DNA of 64,000 bases from the NCBI GenBank assembly GCA_028715055.1, contig JAQTLE010000002.1, positions 248,001 to 312,000 on the forward strand, in the 5' to 3' direction. Below the pieces are notes generated by a model. It did no database searches and was not told the DNA's origin. It saw only the letters and a list, made by a program, of their open reading frames with translations. This document shows, piece after piece, positions 1-6,804 of this stretch (positions are counted from its first letter, which is position 1; each line of letters begins with the position of its first letter). This DNA comes from Sulfurovaceae bacterium (GTDB lineage: Bacteria > Campylobacterota > Campylobacteria > Campylobacterales > Sulfurovaceae). The position numbers and the translations under genes are program-made.

Positions 1-1265
1 TTTCACAGGACAAAAATAATACTGCAGATGAATCAATCAGAGCAATTAGTTCGTCTGTTCGTTTTAAAGACGTAGCAGGAATAAAGGATGTCAAAGAGGA
101 ACTTGAAGAGATAATAGATTTTTTAAAATTACCACAAAAATATACAGATTTTGACATTAGATTACCAAAAGGGGTTTTGCTGGTTGGGCCTCCTGGCGTA
201 GGGAAAACAATGATCGCTAAAGCTGTGGCTGGCGAGGCTGGAGTACCGTTTTTTTATCAAAGCGGAGCATCTTTTGTACATATGTATGTGGGAATGGGAG
301 CAAAAAGGGTTTCTAGTTTATTTCAAGTTGCAAAACAAAATGCGCCTAGTATTATTTTTATTGATGAAATTGATGCCATAGGCAAGAGCAGGGGAGGCAG
401 GCAAAATGATGAAAGAGAAGCAACGCTAAATCAATTATTAACTGAAATGGATGGCTTTGAAGAAAGCACCGGAGTCATAGTAATGGCGGCTACAAATAAA
501 ATTGACGTACTAGACGAAGCTCTTCTGAGAGCAGGTAGATTTGATAGAAGAATATTTGTTTCATTGCCTGATATGCAAGAAAGAATCCATACATTAGAAC
601 TTTATTTATCAAAAAAATCACATAATGTAAATATTTCCGAAATAGCCAAAATGAGCGTTGGATTTAATTTTGCATCACTTGCTACTTGGGTCAATGAAGC
701 TGCTATGCATGCACTTAAAAATCGCAAAAGAATAATAGAATTTAGTGATTTCGAAGCAGTCAAAGACAAAGTAATGGTGGGCAAAAAAAGATTATTGACC
801 CTAGATGAAAATGAAAGAGAAATTCAAGCGACATATCAGGGAGCAAAGGCGCTTGTAGCAACCTGGTATGATATAGGATTTGAAAAAATAGGCATTGCCA
901 CCGAAAGATTTGAAGAGTTTGACTATACGATACTAGCAAAAAGTAAACTTATCAACAGAATTAAAGTGGATTTGGCCGGCACAATAGCAACTCAAAAAAA
1001 ATATAAAGAAATTTTTACGAATAGCAGCAAGGATATTGTGCATGCAAAAGAATTGGCACAAAAAATTGTAAATGATTTTGATTTGATGCTTGAAGCAACA
1101 GAAGATATAAACGTAAAAGAGCAAATTTTGCAAACCGCTTTTGAAGAAACCGGCTTATTGCTTGACAAATTAGATAATATATGCTCCATGATAAGTGATT
1201 ATCTATTGAAATATGAAACTATAACACAAGAACAAGCCAGAGAGATGCTGCGTGAAATTTTTTAG
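1..1265 (+). CDS. FtsH-like AAA+ ATPase with degenerate peptidase site (5' partial)
   Basis: The gene is cut by the left edge; its frame is open from base 3, and the first TTG in view (177) lies inside the AAA domain, so it is not the start. The visible part begins with the FtsH-typical FKDVAGIKDVKEEL stretch, then Walker A GPPGVGKT, Walker B IIFIDEID and the second region of homology ending AGRFDRR. In FtsH a HEXXH zinc site follows in the M41 domain; here the aligned stretch reads EIQATYQGAKALVA, so both zinc histidines and the catalytic Glu are replaced. The later SSKDIVHAKELA still resembles the third zinc-ligand region. It is probably a membrane-anchored AAA+ unfoldase or chaperone without proteolysis, but the N-terminal anchor is out of view. 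It overlaps the next gene by 14 bases. Confidence 0.88.
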   Translation, partial: SQDKNNTADESIRAISSSVRFKDVAGIKDVKEELEEIIDFLKLPQKYTDFDIRLPKGVLLVGPPGVGKTMIAKAVAGEAGVPFFYQSGASFVHMYVGMGAKRVSSLFQVAKQNAPSIIFIDEIDAIGKSRGGRQNDEREATLNQLLTEMDGFEESTGVIVMAATNKIDVLDEALLRAGRFDRRIFVSLPDMQERIHTLELYLSKKSHNVNISEIAKMSVGFNFASLATWVNEAAMHALKNRKRIIEFSDFEAVKDKVMVGKKRLLTLDENEREIQATYQGAKALVATWYDIGFEKIGIATERFEEFDYTILAKSKLINRIKVDLAGTIATQKKYKEIFTNSSKDIVHAKELAQKIVNDFDLMLEATEDINVKEQILQTAFEETGLLLDKLDNICSMISDYLLKYETITQEQAREMLREIF

Positions 1266-1770
1266 TGGATTTTGTTTGCAAAATGAACAAGAGCTTTTTG
1301 AATCATTCTTGGATAAATCTGATTATACGGTAGCAGGTTTTAGCTATGGTGCTCAAAAAGCAATCGAATATGCATCGAACAACACTCAAAGAATCGAAAG
1401 ACTCATCTTGCTTTCCCCGGCATTTTTTAATAATTGCTCAAAATCTTTTTTGAGGACCCAATTACACTATTTTAGTATAAATAAAGACCAATATTTACAA
1501 AATTTTTTAACTAATATTTGTTTGCCATATAGTAATGTTGGACTTGAAAAATATATTAGCGGCGGAAATGTAGAACAATTAGAAGAGTTGCTAATTTATA
1601 ATTGGAGCGAAGATAAATTATTATCACTGCAAAAAAAAGGTATAAAAATCGAAGTATTTTTAGGAGGCGAAGATAAGATTATCGATTCTAAATCCGCTTT
1701 TGATTTTTTTTCAAAATATGCGACAACATATCTTATAAAGAAGGCTGGACATCTGCTTAATGTTGAATAA
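1252..1770 (+). CDS. bioV: BioV-like pimeloyl-ACP methyl ester esterase (small alpha/beta hydrolase)
   Basis: A 172-residue alpha/beta hydrolase beginning at GTG (MKFFSGFC) inside the end of the FtsH-like gene. The nucleophile elbow is GFSYG with Ser31; Asp141 in GGEDKIID and His167 in KAGHLLN complete a plausible catalytic triad. The small size, lack of a long lid and start MKFFSGF fit BioV, the esterase that Helicobacter uses to release pimeloyl-ACP from its methyl ester for biotin synthesis. No other bio gene is in view, so the specific function is inferred from resemblance; the hydrolase fold is clear. It overlaps the upstream gene by 14 and the downstream gene by 11 bases, indicating translational coupling. 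Confidence 0.72.
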   Translation: MKFFSGFCLQNEQELFESFLDKSDYTVAGFSYGAQKAIEYASNNTQRIERLILLSPAFFNNCSKSFLRTQLHYFSINKDQYLQNFLTNICLPYSNVGLEKYISGGNVEQLEELLIYNWSEDKLLSLQKKGIKIEVFLGGEDKIIDSKSAFDFFSKYATTYLIKKAGHLLNVE

Positions 1771-2386
1771 TATTAATAAAAATCTGGGATATGTATTATT
1801 TCTTTTGGTAATTTTTTGTGTAGTTTGGATAATTGCTGCTATTTCGCCGATAAGTAGAAAAGACTGGTTGCTGGAAAATGTGCTTGTTTTTATTATATTA
1901 TTGGTTTTATCGATGACTTACAAAAAATTTACATTTTCCAATTTTTCTTATACTTTGATTGCGGTATTTTTGGTTATTCATGAAATAGGGGCGCATTATA
2001 CTTATGCTTTGGTGCCATATGAAAAATGGCTTAGCTTTTGTTGCGATTGGAGTCTTAATCAATTTATGGGTTGGGAAAGAAATAATTTTGACAGAATAGT
2101 CCATCTTCTATTTGGAATTATGTGGGTATATCCGGCCAAAGAATTTTTTAAAAGAATATTTTTGTTTGGCGACGGTTTGAGCTGGTTTTTTGCCGTAGAA
2201 AATGTCATGGTATTTTCACTCCTTTATGAATTGATAGAATGGGGGGCGGCTATGATATTTGGAGGTGATCTTGGTATGCAATATCTTGGTACGCAAGGAG
2301 ATATTTGGGATGCACACAAAGATATGCTGTTGTGCGATTTGGGTGCATCTATAACCGCATTTTTATCATATAAGGCCGGGAAATAA
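1760..2386 (+). CDS. DUF2238 (YjdF-type) integral membrane protein
   Basis: A 208-residue protein with about five or six hydrophobic segments. It carries the signature residues of the DUF2238/YjdF family: HEIGAHYTY near residue 75, a YDR/FDR-type motif (NNFDRIVH), YELIEW, and QGDIWDAHKDM near the C-terminus. The biochemical role of this family is not established. The ATG lies 11 bases upstream of the preceding stop and the SDR gene begins two bases after its stop, so it belongs to the same operon. Confidence 0.85.
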   Translation: MLNNINKNLGYVLFLLVIFCVVWIIAAISPISRKDWLLENVLVFIILLVLSMTYKKFTFSNFSYTLIAVFLVIHEIGAHYTYALVPYEKWLSFCCDWSLNQFMGWERNNFDRIVHLLFGIMWVYPAKEFFKRIFLFGDGLSWFFAVENVMVFSLLYELIEWGAAMIFGGDLGMQYLGTQGDIWDAHKDMLLCDLGASITAFLSYKAGK

Positions 2387-2387
2387 A

Positions 2388-3200
2388 ATGAGCATAGTGG
2401 TTATAACAGGCTGTAGCTCCGGTATAGGATTGGCTACTGCTATATATTTAAAAGAGCAGGGGATGATCGTTTTCCCGACTGCTAGAAAAGGTGAAGATGT
2501 TTTAAAATTAAAAGAACTTGGTTTTGAAGATGCCAAACTATTGGATGTTACAAATTCTAATCAAATATCCGATGTTATAAAATATGTTTTAGATAAACAC
2601 GGTAAAATCGATGTATGGTTCAATAATGCCGGCTATGGACAACCTGGAGCAATAGAAGATCTGCCCACTGATATTTTGCGGAAACAATTCGAAATAAACG
2701 TTTTTGGACTGTATGAATGTACACGCCAAATAATACCGATTATGCAAAAGCAAGGATATGGCAAAATAATACAACATAGCTCTGTTTTGGGTTTGATCTC
2801 GCTATTTGGCAGGGGTGCTTACAATGCGAGTAAGTATGCCATTGAAGGACTCACCGATACTTTGCGTTTGGAACTGGCTGGTACAAAGATTTATCCGATT
2901 CTATTAAATACCGGGCCGATTACAAGTTCTTTTAGAGATAATGCTATGAAAAATTTAAAAATAAATATTGACATCGAAAATTCACGCCATAAAGAAGTTT
3001 ATTTAAAAAATATATCCGGCAATGGGAAAAGGGTACCGTTCAATAAAAATTCGATAGCGGTTGCCAAGGTGGTTTATAAGATCATCATCACGACTACACC
3101 AAGACCAAGATATTACATAACAAAAGCTACCTATATTCTCGGATATTTAAAACGAATTTTGAGCACTAAAATGCTTGATAAAATACTTATAAAAATATAA
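2388..3200 (+). CDS. Short-chain dehydrogenase/reductase
   Basis: A 270-residue classical SDR. It has the cofactor glycine motif TGCSSGIG at residue 8, NNAG near residue 79, a catalytic Ser in QHSSVLG and the YNASK catalytic Tyr/Lys pair near residue 146. An Arg in TARKG after the second strand favours NADP(H). The substrate cannot be read from sequence; the closest general type is the YbbO-like group. It starts immediately after the DUF2238 gene, and mogA follows after 22 bases with its own AAGGA site. Confidence 0.92.
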   Translation: MSIVVITGCSSGIGLATAIYLKEQGMIVFPTARKGEDVLKLKELGFEDAKLLDVTNSNQISDVIKYVLDKHGKIDVWFNNAGYGQPGAIEDLPTDILRKQFEINVFGLYECTRQIIPIMQKQGYGKIIQHSSVLGLISLFGRGAYNASKYAIEGLTDTLRLELAGTKIYPILLNTGPITSSFRDNAMKNLKINIDIENSRHKEVYLKNISGNGKRVPFNKNSIAVAKVVYKIIITTTPRPRYYITKATYILGYLKRILSTKMLDKILIKI

Positions 3201-3222
3201 AACCAAAAAGGAATTAAAAATC

Positions 3223-3753
3223 ATGGATACTATTACAATTGGAGTAGTAACGACCAGCGACAGAGCTTCAAATGGAATATATGAAGATATATCCGGCAAA
3301 GGAATTATGGAAACATTAGGAGAGTATTTACTCAATGAATGTGTATATGAATATAGATGTATACCCGACGAACAAACATTGATAGAACAAACATTGCTCG
3401 AACTAGCTAAAACTTTTAAATGCGATCTTATTGTGACCACTGGCGGCACTGGTCCGGCCGCAAGAGATGTAACTACTGAAGCAACCGAGGCCGTATGTCA
3501 AAAATTACTTCCGGGTTTTGGAGAGCAGATGAGGGCGGTTAGCTTGCGTTATGTTCCTACTGCAATACTATCCAGACAAACTGCAGGTATTTGTCATGGT
3601 TCTCTTATTGTAAATCTTCCAGGCAAACCAAAATCCATCAAAGAATGCCTGGAGGCTATTTTTCCGGCAGTTCCGTATTGCATTGATCTGATCGGAGGCA
3701 AATTTATGGAAGCAAATGAAAAAAATATAACTATTTTTAGACCAAAGGCTTAA
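3223..3753 (+). CDS. mogA: Molybdopterin adenylyltransferase
   Basis: A 176-residue protein matching MogA over its full length. It starts TIGVVTTSDRAS and has the molybdopterin-binding TTGGTGPAARDVTTEA loop and the late NLPGKPKSIKE motif. MogA adenylylates molybdopterin before molybdate insertion in molybdenum cofactor synthesis. The start ATG follows an AAGGA ribosome site. It sits last-but-one in the cluster with the FtsH-like, esterase and SDR genes, and a short conserved-looking ORF follows four bases later. Confidence 0.95.
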   Translation: MDTITIGVVTTSDRASNGIYEDISGKGIMETLGEYLLNECVYEYRCIPDEQTLIEQTLLELAKTFKCDLIVTTGGTGPAARDVTTEATEAVCQKLLPGFGEQMRAVSLRYVPTAILSRQTAGICHGSLIVNLPGKPKSIKECLEAIFPAVPYCIDLIGGKFMEANEKNITIFRPKA

Positions 3754-3757
3754 TAAA

Positions 3758-3985
3758 ATGGCTATAAATATAGAGTTTATAGAATCCAAAATAGATGAAA
3801 TCTTAGTTGAACTCGAAAAAGAAGCAATGGATTATATATTAAACGAAAGTTTTGATAAAAAATCTACAAATATTCAAATGAAACCGCTTGTTTCTACTAA
3901 GCAGATATTGATAAACGCAATGGAAAGTATAAAAATGGTAGAAAAGCTGGCAAAAGAAGAAGAATCAAGAAGGGCTACGAAGTAG
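3758..3985 (+). CDS. Small hypothetical protein downstream of mogA
   Basis: A 75-residue charged, mostly helical protein rich in Glu, Lys and Ile, with no recognised domain and no membrane segment. It follows mogA by four bases and no other gene overlaps it, so it is probably the operon's last gene. Its TAG stop lies within a perfect inverted repeat. Function unknown. Confidence 0.7.
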   Translation: MAINIEFIESKIDEILVELEKEAMDYILNESFDKKSTNIQMKPLVSTKQILINAMESIKMVEKLAKEEESRRATK

Positions 3986-4006
3986 CCCGCGAAGCAAATT
4001 TTTTTT
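3972..4006 (+). terminator. Possible intrinsic terminator
   Basis: A perfect 7-bp inverted repeat (GGGCTAC, loop GAA, GTAGCCC) overlaps the stop codon of the small ORF and is followed after about ten bases by a run of eight to nine T. The gap between stem and T-run is longer than ideal. It sits between convergent genes. Confidence 0.45.
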
Positions 4007-4028
4007 AAAAAAATTATATCTATTAATA

Positions 4029-4655
4029 TTATGCCAGTAACTGCGATTTTTTCTGAGCTGTCATTACAAATACAGTGAAATTTGCTTGTGGTTTTTCTAT
4101 AATATTAGCAGTTTCAAATTTTATATTTATAAATCCTGCTTTTTGGGCGACGTTAGTAAGCATTTCCCTGTCAAAACCAAAATGGTAAACACCTTCATTG
4201 TCGCCATGAAATGATCCATCTTCGCTATCCAAATCAGCAATTGCAATAAATCCATTATCATTAAGCATCACATATAGCTTATTCAAAAGAGATTGAATAT
4301 CCTCTATATGATGCATTGTCATAGAAGAAATGATCCCATCTGCTTTTATTTTTAAATCATCACTCATAATATCAGTTTTAATAATATCAGTTTTGCATGC
4401 AAATTCTGATTGTTTGGCTTTAAATTCTTCTAACATAGTAGGGGAATTATCAATGGCAGTAATTTTTGATACATAAGGAGCAATAAAATATGTAAGCAAT
4501 CCTGTCCCGGCTCCAAAATCGATTAGTTCCATGGATGAGTTAATGTCTATATTTTTTAATATAATCTCTGATATTTCTTTAGCATTATTGACACGCATAC
4601 TACTCATATCCCAATTTTTAGATTTATGAGCAAAAAGATCAATATTTTTTTCCAT
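4029..4655 (-). CDS. Class I SAM-dependent methyltransferase
   Basis: A 208-residue methyltransferase of the type 11/12 group. Motif I is LIDFGAGTGLLTYF near residue 43, followed by the acidic strand end AIDNSPTML, a TDIM region and GIISSMTMHHIED as motif IV. It lies 27 bases downstream of the TetR gene and is probably cotranscribed with it, so it is likely a regulated detoxification or small-molecule methyltransferase. The substrate is not identifiable. Confidence 0.9.
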   Translation of the reverse strand: MEKNIDLFAHKSKNWDMSSMRVNNAKEISEIILKNIDINSSMELIDFGAGTGLLTYFIAPYVSKITAIDNSPTMLEEFKAKQSEFACKTDIIKTDIMSDDLKIKADGIISSMTMHHIEDIQSLLNKLYVMLNDNGFIAIADLDSEDGSFHGDNEGVYHFGFDREMLTNVAQKAGFINIKFETANIIEKPQANFTVFVMTAQKKSQLLA

Positions 4656-4682
4656 TTTTATCCTTAATATTACAAAATATAA

Positions 4683-5342
4683 TTAAAATAATGTGTTTTT
4701 TTGGTTAATTCTAATGGTTTCCCAAAAATAATCAACATGTTTTTCGAACAATGATACCATAGAAGATGTCGATTTTTTGTCTAATTTTAGCAAAGAGATT
4801 TGCATTTGATAAAAAAACAGTGGCGCAAAGAACTCATTTGCTAGAAGTAGAGGATCTGATGACGTTATCATCTCGTCTTGCATCATTGCAAATAGGTAAG
4901 ACGAGAGTTTTTTGACATTTTCTTGGTAAAAATACTCATTATATATCTCTCGTATGCGTTCATTATTGAAAATTTCTTGCATAAGCAACTTAAAAAGTGC
5001 CTCATTTTGTATATCAAAACTAATAAGTTTAAAAGTGGTGGCTATAGACAAAAGCAGAGATTTACCATGTTTATAAGAATCTGGAGCCGTAAAATTAGCA
5101 AAAAGCATAGCTATGGCCGAAGTAGTGAGCTCTTCTATTAGTGATTCTAATATCTCATCCTTGTTTTTAAAGTGATTATATAGCGCACTTTGCTTAATAC
5201 CTATAGCCCCGGCTATATCTCGAACCGTAGCAGCTCTATAGCCTTTAGCTGCGAATAATTTTAGCGAGGTAGTTAGTATCTTTTCTTTTGTTTTATCGCC
5301 TTTAGAGGGCAAAGAAGAAGTATTATGCTCTGTTTTATCCAT
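4683..5342 (-). CDS. TetR-family transcriptional repressor
   Basis: A 219-residue regulator. Residues from about 18 to 65 form the TetR DNA-binding domain (KILTTSLKLFAAKGY, then TVRDIAGAIGIKQSALYNHF). The C-terminal ligand-binding part is divergent, so the inducer is unknown. A near-consensus sigma-70 promoter with a palindromic operator in its spacer lies directly upstream, which implies autorepression. It is transcribed together with the methyltransferase. Confidence 0.93.
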   Translation of the reverse strand: MDKTEHNTSSLPSKGDKTKEKILTTSLKLFAAKGYRAATVRDIAGAIGIKQSALYNHFKNKDEILESLIEELTTSAIAMLFANFTAPDSYKHGKSLLLSIATTFKLISFDIQNEALFKLLMQEIFNNERIREIYNEYFYQENVKKLSSYLFAMMQDEMITSSDPLLLANEFFAPLFFYQMQISLLKLDKKSTSSMVSLFEKHVDYFWETIRINQKNTLF

Positions 5343-5365
5343 ATGTTATCCTTTTTAATGAAAGA

Positions 5366-5394
5366 ATTATAGTGAACATTTGTTCATAAGTCAA
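5366..5394 (-). promoter_or_regulatory. TetR operon promoter with operator in the spacer
   Basis: Read on the minus strand this is TTGACT, a 17-base spacer, then TATAAT. The palindrome TGAACAAATGTTCA fills most of the spacer, so a bound repressor would block RNA polymerase. This is one of the clearest sigma-70 promoters in the window. Confidence 0.85.
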
Positions 5395-5514
5395 GAGAGA
5401 CGATAATGAAATATATGAACACTTGTTAATTTAGTAAAAATCATCAATATCAATAAATGAACATTTGTTAATTAATTTAGCATGGCTATTATTTGTTATA
5501 TTAACATATGTTCA
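5373..5514. promoter_or_regulatory. Array of four palindromic TetR operators
   Basis: Four 14-bp sites of the form T(G/T)AACAnnTGTT(C/A)A lie at 5373-5386, 5416-5429, 5458-5471 and 5501-5514. Site 1 is the perfect palindrome TGAACATTTGTTCA; the others have one half-site changed at one base. Centre spacings are 43, 42 and 43 bases, about four helical turns, so all sites face the same side of the DNA. The first and last lie in the spacers of two divergent promoters. Confidence 0.82.
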
Positions 5515-5520
5515 TATAAC
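5493..5520 (+). promoter_or_regulatory. Possible divergent promoter overlapping operator 4
   Basis: TTGTTA, a 16-base spacer holding operator TTAACATATGTTCA, then TATAAC. The arrangement mirrors the TetR promoter on the other strand. It would start a rightward transcript near 5527 into a stretch without an ORF. Confidence 0.45.
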
Positions 5521-6068
5521 CCTCTGTATAGCCCTATATAGCGATAAGAGCATAAAAATGAAACTTGTTTGATATATTACTATGCGCTTTTATTAAACAA
5601 TATAATCAGATATGCCGGTTTATGGAATGCAAAAATAGGGCGCGTTAATATTTTTTAATAAAATATTAGTGATTTTTATTAGTCTTGATCGACTATAAGG
5701 CTTATAATTTTTAAAAGATAGAGTTTTTATGCTTAGATGCTTATCTGGTTATTAAAATTATGTCTGAATGCTTTTAGGAAAATAGCTCAGGTTAGATGCT
5801 AAATCGCAAAAAAAATTTCGAGCTGGTGCTCTAATATTTTTTTAGGCGCGATGCTTTTTCTCTGTCGTAATAAAAAACACCGATTTGATCTTATTATGAT
5901 AGAAATTTGGGATTTTGGTTTTTTATATGCATATATTATTTGGATATATTTGGATGCAATAGAAGACAATTATATTTTTAATAGAATTTATATTATGTTA
6001 ACCAATATCAATTTTAGATAAATTTAGATTGGCAATTGTTATATATACACTCACTCTCAATAATTAGA
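5521..6068 (+). other. ORF-free stretch, possible regulated RNA or decayed gene
   Basis: About 550 bases between the operator array and the upp promoter with no plausible coding frame on either strand. The word GATGCT or a near variant recurs several times between about 5730 and 5855, and a short tRNA-like string (AGCTCAG) occurs near 5785. It may be a noncoding RNA, a long leader for upp, or the eroded target gene of the TetR regulator. No class of RNA was recognised. Confidence 0.3.
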
Positions 6069-6074
6069 TATAAT
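6069..6074 (+). promoter_or_regulatory. Probable -10 box of upp
   Basis: TATAAT 21 bases upstream of the upp ATG. No good -35 box is seen, which is usual for Campylobacterota promoters. Confidence 0.5.
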
Positions 6075-6094
6075 TAATTAAAAAGTGAGATATT

Positions 6095-6718
6095 ATGATC
6101 CATGAACTTTCAAATATTGTTGCAAAAAATCTAATTAATCATTTGCGTGAACAAAAAATAGATTCTTTTTATTTTCGACATATCATCAAGGAATTATCTA
6201 GATTTTTAGCATATGAAGCACTTAGCTCTTTAGAGCCGAAGACGTTAAGTATAGAAACACGAACAGGAAAAATCTCTTTTGATTTTCTTGATGAGGAAAA
6301 TCTTGTTTTTGTTGCTATTCTGCGTGCCGGATTACCAATGATAGAAGCCATGAGTGATCTTTTCCCAAAAGCATCTTTTGGATTTTTGGCAATGAAACGA
6401 GATGAAGAAACACACAAAAGCAAACTATATTATGATCGTGTTCCATTGTGTAAGAATAAAATAGTAATTGTTGTAGATCCCATGGTTGCCACTGGAGGCT
6501 CTTTGAGTGATGCTATAGATTTTATCAAGACCAAAGCACCAAAAAAAATTTTTTCTCTTAATCTGATTGGCTGTCCTCAAGGACTAGCCGTAATAGAAAA
6601 AAAACATCCGGATATCAAACTTTATATTGCTCAAATAGATAAAAAACTAGATAGCAACATGTTTATTTTACCCGGAATTGGAGATGCCGGAGATAGGGAA
6701 TATAATACACCTCAATAA
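6095..6718 (+). CDS. upp: Uracil phosphoribosyltransferase
   Basis: A 207-residue UPRT that salvages uracil to UMP using PRPP. Diagnostic parts are the early ETRTGKISFDF strand, AILRAGLPM, the PRPP-binding loop VDPMVATGGSLSDAI near residue 127, and the C-terminal uracil-binding GIGDAGDREYNT. Length is normal for the family. It appears to be a single-gene unit with its own TATAAT box; the next gene has a separate promoter. Confidence 0.96.
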   Translation: MIHELSNIVAKNLINHLREQKIDSFYFRHIIKELSRFLAYEALSSLEPKTLSIETRTGKISFDFLDEENLVFVAILRAGLPMIEAMSDLFPKASFGFLAMKRDEETHKSKLYYDRVPLCKNKIVIVVDPMVATGGSLSDAIDFIKTKAPKKIFSLNLIGCPQGLAVIEKKHPDIKLYIAQIDKKLDSNMFILPGIGDAGDREYNTPQ

Positions 6719-6804
6719 GTCATCGTAATATTTCATCATTTTCGCCCCCTACTCTGGTTTGTTTATGCTATACTTATAATATATAAATTATAAAGTAAGA
6801 ATGT

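Noticed and set aside
177-1265. Start of the FtsH-like gene at TTG 177
   Set aside because: The frame is open to base 3 and the upstream codons encode the conserved FKDVAG region, so the gene is cut by the window edge.
5373-5514. Regularly spaced repeats that resemble a small CRISPR array
   Set aside because: The repeats are only 14 bases, palindromic and partly degenerate; they fit TetR operators and there are no cas genes.
5780-5840. tRNA-like words (ATAGCTCAGG, TTTCGAGC) suggesting a tRNA gene
   Set aside because: No acceptor stem or anticodon arm can be formed; at best a chance match.
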